Source: Allacma fusca
Taxonomy: Eukaryota > Arthropoda > Collembola > Symphypleona > Sminthuridae
NCBI GenBank assembly: GCA_947179485.1
Contig: OX359245.1
Coordinates: forward strand, 70,853,067-70,917,066
Direction of reading: 5' to 3'
DNA: 64,000 nucleotides
Part shown: positions 10,233 through 17,949 of the stretch, piece after piece
Layout: every line of letters begins with the position of its first letter
Numbering within the stretch: position 1 is the stretch's first letter
Program-made: the position numbers and the translations under genes
The notes under the pieces: generated by a model
Told to the model about the DNA's origin: nothing
Seen by the model: the letters and a program-made list of their open reading frames with translations, nothing else
Databases searched by the model: none

Positions 10233-13200
10233 ATGAATGCAATTTTAGCAACTAGAGTAGAAAGTCAGTCAATAGACGACGAAGAATTAGAAATTATTGA
10301 TCTCAACCCATGTCGTTTATCAAACGGCAACAAGTCAACTTTACAAGTGCAAATATGCAGTATGATGATACCAGTTTTACTAGATTCAGGAGCAACAAGA
10401 TCCTGTATCCAAAGAAACTTAGTACCAAGATGTGCGGAAATAAAAGAAGTTCCAAGCGCTCTGCGAGTAGCAGTAGCAAATGCAGAATTGGTAAAACCAA
10501 TTTGTCTCACCAAATTCACAATGATGATTGAAGGTGAAAAACTTCTATTCAAAGGTCTAGTGATGGAAACGCTAGAGCCACGAATGATTATAGGTGAAGA
10601 TCTTTTATCACGTTACGGAATAACGTTGGATTACAAGAATAATGAAATACGGAGCGACCGATTTCAAACAGTTCCAATGACTAGAGATACTCATCTCTAT
10701 ATCGGAGAGAAAAAGGCCGACATAGAATTTGTCAGGTCAATCTTTTCATTTCATGAAGTTAAAGGACCAAAGAACATGATGTGCAGGACTCGAAAAGCAG
10801 TCACAATACCAGCCTATGGACACATGAAAGTGCCCATACAAATTCCAAAACGCGTCAAAAAGGATTTTTATTTACAACCATCAGAAAAGCTTTATACCAG
10901 CAAGCGACTTTTAGTAGCCGCAGGTGTAGTACCAAATGAAGAACCTTTCGCATATGTATTTAATCCAGCTCCATGCCCACAGACCATGTATGGACGTACA
11001 GCTATAGGTCATGCTGAGGAAAATTTTGATCTCATCAAAATCAAGCGCAATCAATTACGTGATGCTCATAAAAGGCTCACAAAAGAACAGCTCGACTGTT
11101 TCGACGTCAATGAAGAGCTCGATGAAGAAGGAAGAGCTAAATACCGAGCATTGTTGACAAGATATCCAGAATGTTTCGCATTTAACAAGGGAGATTTGAA
11201 AGAACCAGCGTGGATTGATCCCATTCGGATCCATACGGGAAATAATCCACCCGTTCAGGCAAAACCTTTCCCTTGCTCACCTATGGAGCGACAAAAGGTA
11301 CGAGAGGAAGTACAAAAGATGTTAGATGCAGACATCATTAAGGAAGTGAACGGACCTTACAGCAGTCCACTATTTCTCATCAAAAAGAAAGACGGAACAT
11401 TTAGATCAGTTGTGGATTATCGAGCATTAAACAAGACCATCACAGATCAAGTTTACCCTTTAGCAAGAATAGATGACATACTTATGCAATTTGGAAAATC
11501 TGCAATTTTCGACACTCTTGACATGGAGTCAGGTTTCTTTCAATTATTAATACATGAGGATGACCAAGTCATAACCTCTTTCATCACACAGGATGGATTA
11601 TATGCATTCAAACGACTACCTATGGGAGTCAAGATTGCACCGTCAGCTTTTCAGCGAGCAGCAGATCAAATGCTGGGCTCACTCAAATTCAGAGGAGCCA
11701 TGGTATATTTAGATGATGTAATTTCTTATGGAATTCATCTTTTGGACAAATTAGCATCACTCGAAGAATTGATGTTAAGAGCCAGCAACAAAAACTTTAA
11801 GTTCAAGCCAAAGAAATGCAAATTCGGATATTTTGAAGTAATTGTTTTAGGATTTAAAGTATCCAGGGAAGGCACCAGTCCAGATCCTGCAAAGGTGGAT
11901 GCTATTAGACATGTGCCAGTACCAAAATCTGAAACAGAAGCAAGAAGATTTTTCGGAATATGCAGTTTCTACAGAAAATACATTAAGGACTTCGCAAAAA
12001 TTGCTAGTCCCATCTCACAATCATGGATTGGAAGTAAAGGGAAATCTGAAGGACAAAAACGCATAAGATGCTTCCAATGGTGTGCAGATGCAACAATTGC
12101 CTTCAACATCCTCAAAACTAAGTTAATGACACAGCCAGTCCTAGCTCATTTCAACCCAGAGTTGGATTGCATACTGCATACAGATGCATCAATTTCAGGA
12201 CTAGGATGCTGTGTACTACAAGATGATGGAGGAGAACATCCAATAGCTTATGCTTCAAGGACACTAATTCAGTCAGAAAAGAATTACTCAGTCACAGAAT
12301 TAGAACTAGCAGCAGTCGTATATGCAGTTCGCAAATTCAGACAATATCTTTATTTGAGAAAATTTTTAATCAGATCAGATCATTTACCATTGTGCTATTT
12401 ACGATTACAAAAGGATCCAAACCACCGAATAAGTAAGTTTGTAAATAAACTACAAGAATTTGACTTTCAAGTCACATACAAGAAAGGAGCATTACACTTG
12501 GATGCAGACTTTCTATCCAGAGCTCCATTACCCTATACAAAGGAAGATTTGGAAAATACAGAGGACCGAGTGATTGAATTTGAACCAGACCCGGTCAAAG
12601 AACACAAAATTGCTTTGGAAGAGCAAAAACAAATCCCCCAGGGGAATATAATAATGCCACCACCAGCGTGTGCAGCCAGCCTTACGACCAGGGAAAGCTA
12701 TAAGGGAAAATATTGGACGGATGACGAAAGTCAATCCTCAGATGAAGAGGAACCCATAATCCAGCAGCGACAAAATCCATGGTCAGGGAGATTGAAAGGT
12801 CAACCCAGACGTAAAGTCAAATCACAAGTGGAAATTTTAGTACCTCAACCAAATTTGGAGGAAACGGATTGGGAGAACCATACAATGAGCGTAAAGAGCC
12901 GTGTTAATGAAGTTACACACAGCTACTCAGCGCTCAAAGAATGGAAATTATCCGTAGATGACATCGTTACAATCCACAAATTTCGGGAGGATGACTCACA
13001 AGAGGATGAAAATACCTGGAAATATACCAATGAGTATATCTACGAGAAAAATCTCAAACTAATACAGGAAATAGAGCTTCACAATGCTACAATAAATGAA
13101 CTAGATATGAAGGAATTTTTATCGCCAAAGAAGGCTCAAGTTCAAGATGAAGATTTTGACAGAAATACTATCACTGACATCGGAATGGGGACTGATTGGT

Positions 13201-16004
13201 CTCCTACTCCAAAGTCAACGACAGCAACAACGTCACAAAGTCCAGCCAATGGGAAGGTTGACATTGATTCACCAAAATCCCTAAGGCAGATGACACGGAG
13301 TACAATGGAATTCACAACAATGGATGGGGCAGGTGAGGCTGAAACAAAAGCTGTACATCTACCACCAGCCATAATTGTAGACTCCGATACGGAAGTCCAT
13401 GATCAAACTTTGAAGAATCAGGAGACAGCGGATCTGGTGAGCCAGGCAGCTGAGACTACAAAAAAGAAGTCCTCAACTTTCCCGCCCACCCATCCCGCCA
13501 GTCCTAAAGAGGCCAAGAAATTGGTACTCACGGATGCGGATAGGAACGTCCAAAAGGAATGCGACCGACCGACACTGAAACAGGAAAATTTCAGTGTGGA
13601 AAATCACATTCCATCCGGACACGATCCCACAGATGAGGAGAAAAGATTTGCATTTGAAGAAACTTGGAGAAATCCAACGTCAGCAAAAGGAGATGAATGG
13701 AAGCTCAAACAGGAAGTTATTTCGCAATTGAAGACATACACTGCACAATCTGCCAGGAAGATTTATCAAGTTCCTGATGCAGAAAGTCCAGGATATGCTA
13801 ACAATCCGGATCTTGATACCCCACAGCGGATCAAGGCGATGAAGATTTCCAGAGACGTGGATAAATGGATGAAAAATATCCAACGAAGATCTGCAGCATG
13901 CGAGTCGGAGGAAAACAAAAACCCTCCGCCGTCGCATACGTACATATCCACAGAGAATCCAGATAAGGAAAATAATTACTCTCTACTGGCGACCACAGTA
14001 GAAGAGCTGAGGAAAAATATCCGGGAAGGTGAAATCAAATTCACCGATGGAAGATCATGGAAGATTCAACCTCTGAAAGGACAGGGTGTTGTGACAAGTA
14101 AAAAGACGTCACATTCACTATGTCTTTCACAGTATGAAGGCCAAAGGAATAAAGACGCTCAGAAAACTGAGGACATGTCATTAAATAGAGCAATAAAATT
14201 TGTTCCAGGAGCTCACGCACTACAGGGGTGCGAAGGGAGCAAAGATACTTTTTCCACACACAAGCCTGTGTGTAGGATACTTGAAGATGAAGAGCAAGTT
14301 ACTATGTTGGAGGAACATAACATGCAGGAGATGCAAAGGGACGATCCAGATTGCTTATTTATCATGGACAAAATAAAGATGCGGCATACGTTAAATTGGA
14401 AGGACAAAGAGAAGTATAGCCGATATGAAATTGATGAAGAAGGGATTCTTACTATAGTACATAAAGATGGACGTAAGTTATACGTACCCCGAGTACTTAG
14501 AAATTTCCTACTATCTAAAGCTCATGATGGGATCCTATGCGGAGGACATTTAGGATTCCAGAAAACTCTTCATAGACTCAACAAAAATTATTTTTGGAGA
14601 AAAATGAACGTCTCAGTAGCGAAATATGTCATGTCATGTGAAAGTTGCCAAGCAGCTAAATCCATGAGAATGAAACCAGCAGGACTACTTCATCCAATCA
14701 GGATAGAAAATGTAGGAGATGCATTATGTATTGATCTCATTGGACCCATGCAAATTAGCATAAAAGGGAATAAGTACATCATAATCGCACAAGATTATGT
14801 TTCAAAGTTCGTGATCGCAGAAGCAATTCCAGATAAAACTGCTGACAGGATAGCAGAATTTTTGCTTCACAAAGTAGTTTTAAAATACGGACTGTTTAAA
14901 AACTTGCTGAGTGACGGAGGATCCGAATTCAGAGCGGAAATCACTCAAGCATTACTTCGCAGATTAGGCATGAACCATTCTACATCTACAGCATTAAGAC
15001 ATAATAGTGTTGGACAAATAGAAAGAATGGTCCAGACTATAAGCACTATGCTGAGTCATTATACTCAAACAGAGCAAGCACTATGGTGCAGTTGTTTACC
15101 GTTTCTAATAAATGCTTACAATTGCAGTCACCATGACGTGACCAAAGAAACTCCTTATTTTATGATGTTTAGGCGACAACCCATATATGATTTTAACTTA
15201 CAACTGTGCATAAGCAGCGTCGACACAAATTTTATAAGTGCTGAGGAAGCCACTACTAGAATAGAAAAAGCTATTGCTAGGATAAGGGAACGTCAGGACT
15301 ACAGTAAGGATTGGTATGATAGAAAAAGAAGGTTCGTTAAATTCAACATCGGAGACACAGTGCGAGTCTTTACACCGACCAGGATAGTTGGAAAGAGCGA
15401 ACACTTTCTTCACCCTTACAAAGGACCCTTTGTAGTCATAGAAGTTTTAGCCAAAGACAATTATATCATACAAGACCTTAGGAATTCTAAAAAGAGACAG
15501 AAAGTCCATGTGGAGAGGCTTAAGAAGTGCCTTCAGCGAGAACACATTGAGGACGAGTATAGTTATGATTTAGATTCCGATATAGTGGAATTGGTGACAA
15601 AACGAAATTGGAACAAGTGTGGAAACGTTACAGTGAGTCAGCCACGGTCAATTCTCAAGAATTCGACCAGTTCAGATAACAGTTCAACTACGAGCAAGAA
15701 GGTGACTTTTAAAGTTCAACCTGCTCAAACCGAAGGAATAACTAGAGAATTTTCATCCGAAAGTTACTCAGACAGTTCAAGTGACCAAACTCAGCCAGAA
15801 CGACAGAGAGGAGAATTTTGTGATAAAAATTACTCACACTCTCAAATCACCCCAAGAGAAGCAGGGAAATCAAACCAGGAACCATATCAACACAAAGATA
15901 ACACTCAAAGAGGAAAAGGTACTACTAAGCAGTCAAGTACACAAGTAAGAAAATTTTCGTCAGAAAATTATTCAAATAATTGGGAATTTTTAGATAAAAA
16001 TTAA
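10233..16004 (+). CDS. pol: Pol polyprotein: protease, RT, RNase H, integrase
   Basis: 1923 residues from ATG 10233. The aspartic protease has LLDSGATRS (49-57). The RT fingers contain SVVDYRALNK and the catalytic box YLDD is at 492-495. RNase H begins at ILHTDAS, with its Asp at 651, and includes ELELAAVVYAV. The integrase has an HHCC zinc part (CESCQAA) and a core with Asp1501, Asp1561 and Glu1597, spacing DD35E, then a C-terminal barrel containing YKGPFVV. All catalytic residues seen are intact. Between RNase H and integrase lie about 640 acidic, low-complexity residues (about 770-1410), far beyond a usual linker. The tail is S/E/N-rich with repeated FSSExYS motifs. The frame continues open after the TAA. 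Confidence 0.95.
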   Translation: MNAILATRVESQSIDDEELEIIDLNPCRLSNGNKSTLQVQICSMMIPVLLDSGATRSCIQRNLVPRCAEIKEVPSALRVAVANAELVKPICLTKFTMMIEGEKLLFKGLVMETLEPRMIIGEDLLSRYGITLDYKNNEIRSDRFQTVPMTRDTHLYIGEKKADIEFVRSIFSFHEVKGPKNMMCRTRKAVTIPAYGHMKVPIQIPKRVKKDFYLQPSEKLYTSKRLLVAAGVVPNEEPFAYVFNPAPCPQTMYGRTAIGHAEENFDLIKIKRNQLRDAHKRLTKEQLDCFDVNEELDEEGRAKYRALLTRYPECFAFNKGDLKEPAWIDPIRIHTGNNPPVQAKPFPCSPMERQKVREEVQKMLDADIIKEVNGPYSSPLFLIKKKDGTFRSVVDYRALNKTITDQVYPLARIDDILMQFGKSAIFDTLDMESGFFQLLIHEDDQVITSFITQDGLYAFKRLPMGVKIAPSAFQRAADQMLGSLKFRGAMVYLDDVISYGIHLLDKLASLEELMLRASNKNFKFKPKKCKFGYFEVIVLGFKVSREGTSPDPAKVDAIRHVPVPKSETEARRFFGICSFYRKYIKDFAKIASPISQSWIGSKGKSEGQKRIRCFQWCADATIAFNILKTKLMTQPVLAHFNPELDCILHTDASISGLGCCVLQDDGGEHPIAYASRTLIQSEKNYSVTELELAAVVYAVRKFRQYLYLRKFLIRSDHLPLCYLRLQKDPNHRISKFVNKLQEFDFQVTYKKGALHLDADFLSRAPLPYTKEDLENTEDRVIEFEPDPVKEHKIALEEQKQIPQGNIIMPPPACAASLTTRESYKGKYWTDDESQSSDEEEPIIQQRQNPWSGRLKGQPRRKVKSQVEILVPQPNLEETDWENHTMSVKSRVNEVTHSYSALKEWKLSVDDIVTIHKFREDDSQEDENTWKYTNEYIYEKNLKLIQEIELHNATINELDMKEFLSPKKAQVQDEDFDRNTITDIGMGTDWSPTPKSTTATTSQSPANGKVDIDSPKSLRQMTRSTMEFTTMDGAGEAETKAVHLPPAIIVDSDTEVHDQTLKNQETADLVSQAAETTKKKSSTFPPTHPASPKEAKKLVLTDADRNVQKECDRPTLKQENFSVENHIPSGHDPTDEEKRFAFEETWRNPTSAKGDEWKLKQEVISQLKTYTAQSARKIYQVPDAESPGYANNPDLDTPQRIKAMKISRDVDKWMKNIQRRSAACESEENKNPPPSHTYISTENPDKENNYSLLATTVEELRKNIREGEIKFTDGRSWKIQPLKGQGVVTSKKTSHSLCLSQYEGQRNKDAQKTEDMSLNRAIKFVPGAHALQGCEGSKDTFSTHKPVCRILEDEEQVTMLEEHNMQEMQRDDPDCLFIMDKIKMRHTLNWKDKEKYSRYEIDEEGILTIVHKDGRKLYVPRVLRNFLLSKAHDGILCGGHLGFQKTLHRLNKNYFWRKMNVSVAKYVMSCESCQAAKSMRMKPAGLLHPIRIENVGDALCIDLIGPMQISIKGNKYIIIAQDYVSKFVIAEAIPDKTADRIAEFLLHKVVLKYGLFKNLLSDGGSEFRAEITQALLRRLGMNHSTSTALRHNSVGQIERMVQTISTMLSHYTQTEQALWCSCLPFLINAYNCSHHDVTKETPYFMMFRRQPIYDFNLQLCISSVDTNFISAEEATTRIEKAIARIRERQDYSKDWYDRKRRFVKFNIGDTVRVFTPTRIVGKSEHFLHPYKGPFVVIEVLAKDNYIIQDLRNSKKRQKVHVERLKKCLQREHIEDEYSYDLDSDIVELVTKRNWNKCGNVTVSQPRSILKNSTSSDNSSTTSKKVTFKVQPAQTEGITREFSSESYSDSSSDQTQPERQRGEFCDKNYSHSQITPREAGKSNQEPYQHKDNTQRGKGTTKQSSTQVRKFSSENYSNNWEFLDKN

Positions 16005-17423
16005 ACATATTTCACTCGCTCAAGAGTAAATGAACACCCTAGAGGAAATCAGGGACGAGATAAGGGGATTGAAACAACAGAGGAATTTAGTCCAAATAAA
16101 AATTTGGAAGTTTGCAGCTCAGGAAGAGTACATCAAACAGAGAATCGCAGCTTTAGAACTACTTATTCAGGAAACAAAACCTCAAACGTCAAGTTTCTGC
16201 CCACAAGTGGAGAAATCACAAGACGAGGTTCAACCAGAGTAACTGATGACACAGACGAAGAGAGAATTAATCCTAATCATCAAGGGATTACAAGCCCAAT
16301 TAATCAAGGCAAAGAAGAACGAAATTCGTCTCCAACAAAGAATTTTACATCAGATTTCAGAACAAGAGGAAGTACTAAGCAAACTGAAACAACTCGAGGG
16401 AGATCACAAAGCAACCCTCCAAGAGACTCAGAAGGCCAAAGAAGATATTTCGGATTTAATAAACCAGCTGAAAACGGCTCAGGTGTAACATCCGAAGGTG
16501 AGGAAGAAACTCAACCACTTATTGACGAAGGTGACTTTAAAACACTTAAGAAATTAAGTAGTTCAGGGATAAGTCCAACAGAACTTGATGTGGACGACAG
16601 CAGTGAGTATAGAGAGACAAATTCTTACAATTCGGGATCAGAACCGAGAACTAATCAACCGCCTACGACAGAGAGAGGGAGACCTGGACAAATTGAAACA
16701 GGAAATCAAGGACCTTCAGAAGAGACTCCACGAGTTGAGGTGCCTTGGCCCTCAGTAGAGGCGGATATTTCGACACAATTGCTTCACTCAGATGAGCAAA
16801 AGGCCTTGGAAGAGCCCCCCTTTGTGGAACTCAACACCAAGCCCACCCAGTGAAGCTCAGAGACAAACACTGCAAAGCCTACAAGCGCAAGGCAGTCGGA
16901 TCAGAGAGGCAATAGCACGAGTGGAGAGAGAGATAGAACAAACCGAGAGAGTCAAGAATACTCTGAAAAATCAGATTCGAGCAGCCAACAGTCTAGCCAA
17001 CAATTCAAACAACCCTTGGAACGAAAAGTCCTTGTAGAAAATTCTACAGAAGAGGACGAAGAGTTCCAGGAAGTTCCAGAGGAAGAAATCGGACAAGACT
17101 CTGTAGATACGCATACAGAAGTCATTAATACACCTGTAGAATTTTCTACAGAAGACGACAGGTCATTGGATGTCATCACGAAAGACAGTCCCAGAAGGCC
17201 TGAGAGAATTAGAACAAATCCGCCAGATCACCGAGAAACATTCAGCGACCCTCAGAACCCGAAGAACACAAATCCAACAGGAACTTCAACAAGTTCAGGA
17301 GGAAATTCGGGAGTTAAAGAAGCAGGCGAAGCACCTCAAGGAGGAAGCGCTGAAGAAACCGGAGAAAGTAGACGATACCCAACTCGTACCCGAAAGAGGA
17401 CGAGAAGATTTGGATCAGTCTGA
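16005..17423 (+). CDS. Pol-frame extension, acidic S/T/E-rich, one internal TGA
   Basis: After the pol TAA (16002-16004) the same frame is open to a TGA at 16851-16853, and then to another at 17421-17423. There is no ATG in the first part. The product would be disordered, acidic and rich in S, T, E, P and G. It stays open where the coiled-coil frame is closed (16489-16572), which speaks against a simple shadow. Two related segments, VENSTEEDEE and VEFSTEDDR, come from near-palindromic GTAGAAAATTCTAC and GTAGAATTTTCTAC (17034-17047 and 17136-17149). Expression would need readthrough or splicing. It may still be a by-product of codon bias in the other frame. Confidence 0.35.
16030..16242 (+). 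CDS. Small coiled-coil protein A
   Basis: 70 residues from ATG 16030, 25 bases after the pol stop and in the +1 frame relative to pol. Heptad-like spacing of I, L and V between charged residues (IRDEIRGLKQQRNL) suggests a coiled coil of about 50 residues. Its TAA is followed three bases later by the ATG of the next coiled-coil frame, so coupled translation or readthrough is possible. No family recognised. Confidence 0.5.
   Translation: MNTLEEIRDEIRGLKQQRNLVQIKIWKFAAQEEYIKQRIAALELLIQETKPQTSSFCPQVEKSQDEVQPE
16246..16488 (+). CDS. Small coiled-coil protein B
   Basis: 80 residues from ATG 16246, same frame as protein A and separated from it by one stop and one CTG codon. Nearly the whole length is predicted by eye as coiled coil: leucines and isoleucines recur every three or four residues (LSKLKQLEGDHKATLQET). 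No membrane segment or enzyme motif is visible. It could form an oligomer with the similar neighbours. Confidence 0.55.
   Translation: MTQTKRELILIIKGLQAQLIKAKKNEIRLQQRILHQISEQEEVLSKLKQLEGDHKATLQETQKAKEDISDLINQLKTAQV
16588..16758 (+). CDS. Small coiled-coil protein C
   Basis: 56 residues from ATG 16588, ending at TAG 16756. It is in the same frame as A and B. The central part (RELINRLRQREGDLDKL) has clear heptads of L and I with E, K, Q and R between. Its short length makes it uncertain alone; the run of five similar frames is what supports it. Confidence 0.4.
   Translation: MWTTAVSIERQILTIRDQNRELINRLRQREGDLDKLKQEIKDLQKRLHELRCLGPQ
16792..17037 (+). CDS. Small coiled-coil protein D
   Basis: 81 residues from ATG 16792, 33 bases after C and in the same frame. 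A proline-rich start (about 20 residues) is followed by a coiled-coil-like segment (IREAIARVEREIEQTERV). Ends at TAG 17035. Overlaps the acidic pol-frame extension. Confidence 0.4.
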   Translation: MSKRPWKSPPLWNSTPSPPSEAQRQTLQSLQAQGSRIREAIARVEREIEQTERVKNTLKNQIRAANSLANNSNNPWNEKSL

Positions 17424-17433
17424 AAGCGAATGA
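17170..17433 (+). CDS. Small coiled-coil protein E
   Basis: 87 residues from ATG 17170. Residues about 10-65 form a strong coiled coil (QQELQQVQEEIRELKKQ) and the end is acidic. Its TGA overlaps the next ATG as ATGA (17430-17433), a layout used for termination-reinitiation in many compact genomes. It is the best of the five small frames together with B. Confidence 0.55.
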   Translation: MSSRKTVPEGLRELEQIRQITEKHSATLRTRRTQIQQELQQVQEEIRELKKQAKHLKEEALKKPEKVDDTQLVPERGREDLDQSESE

Positions 17434-17756
17434 GCACCACCAGATACCTAACAACAATACCAAACTGCGTCAGTTTTGGTCAAAGCGAGATTGATCTCAA
17501 AATCGGAGATCGCATAAATCTCATTAGTTACCTACAACGACAAGGTCGAAGGAGAATCCGGTACGTAGGTACGTACACAATTATTAAAACAGATTACTGT
17601 AAAGTATTTTATCTTCAACCAGATGTCAGAGAACAGAGGGTCACGTGCATCCGGGTCTCGAACCAGCGAGACTCCACGCCAAGACGCCCTACCCGCCGTC
17701 GACAGGGACGACGACGATCGACCACGTTATTGGACCCAATACGTGAGTCAAACTGA
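17430..17756 (+). CDS. Small basic protein, 108 residues
   Basis: Starts at the ATG that overlaps the stop of coiled-coil protein E. The first 75 residues alternate hydrophobic and polar positions with K, R and Y (GDRINLISYL, YVGTYTIIK), which looks like a small beta-rich fold. The last 30 residues are strongly basic with repeated RRR and may bind nucleic acid or target the nucleus. No family recognised. It lies in the pol frame, after the extension. The next protein starts 134 bases before its end, in another frame. Confidence 0.5.
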   Translation: MSTTRYLTTIPNCVSFGQSEIDLKIGDRINLISYLQRQGRRRIRYVGTYTIIKTDYCKVFYLQPDVREQRVTCIRVSNQRDSTPRRPTRRRQGRRRSTTLLDPIRESN

Positions 17757-17949
17757 AGTGGAAACACCACAAGCAAAAATTTTACCAAACTCAGATACGG
17801 GACGACTTGAAGTTGTTCTCAGAGTAGACGGGAAGTTACCCTATAGGATTATCGTCCAAGGACGAGATGGACGAGAAATCGTAACTCATTCAGTACATAT
17901 CGGAGCTCTCAGAAAACCTAGAGAGTTAACAATAGATTATCGCATATAA
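17623..17949 (+). CDS. Small protein, 108 residues, before an open in-frame extension
   Basis: ATG 17623, overlapping the previous gene by 134 bases in a different frame. A hydrophilic start rich in S, R and D is followed by a beta-like part (RLEVVLRVDGKLPYRIIVQG). The TAA at 17947-17949 is again a lone stop: the same frame runs open from 17950 to 20466. So it may be the N-terminal part of the next, larger protein. Confidence 0.45.
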   Translation: MSENRGSRASGSRTSETPRQDALPAVDRDDDDRPRYWTQYVSQTEVETPQAKILPNSDTGRLEVVLRVDGKLPYRIIVQGRDGREIVTHSVHIGALRKPRELTIDYRI

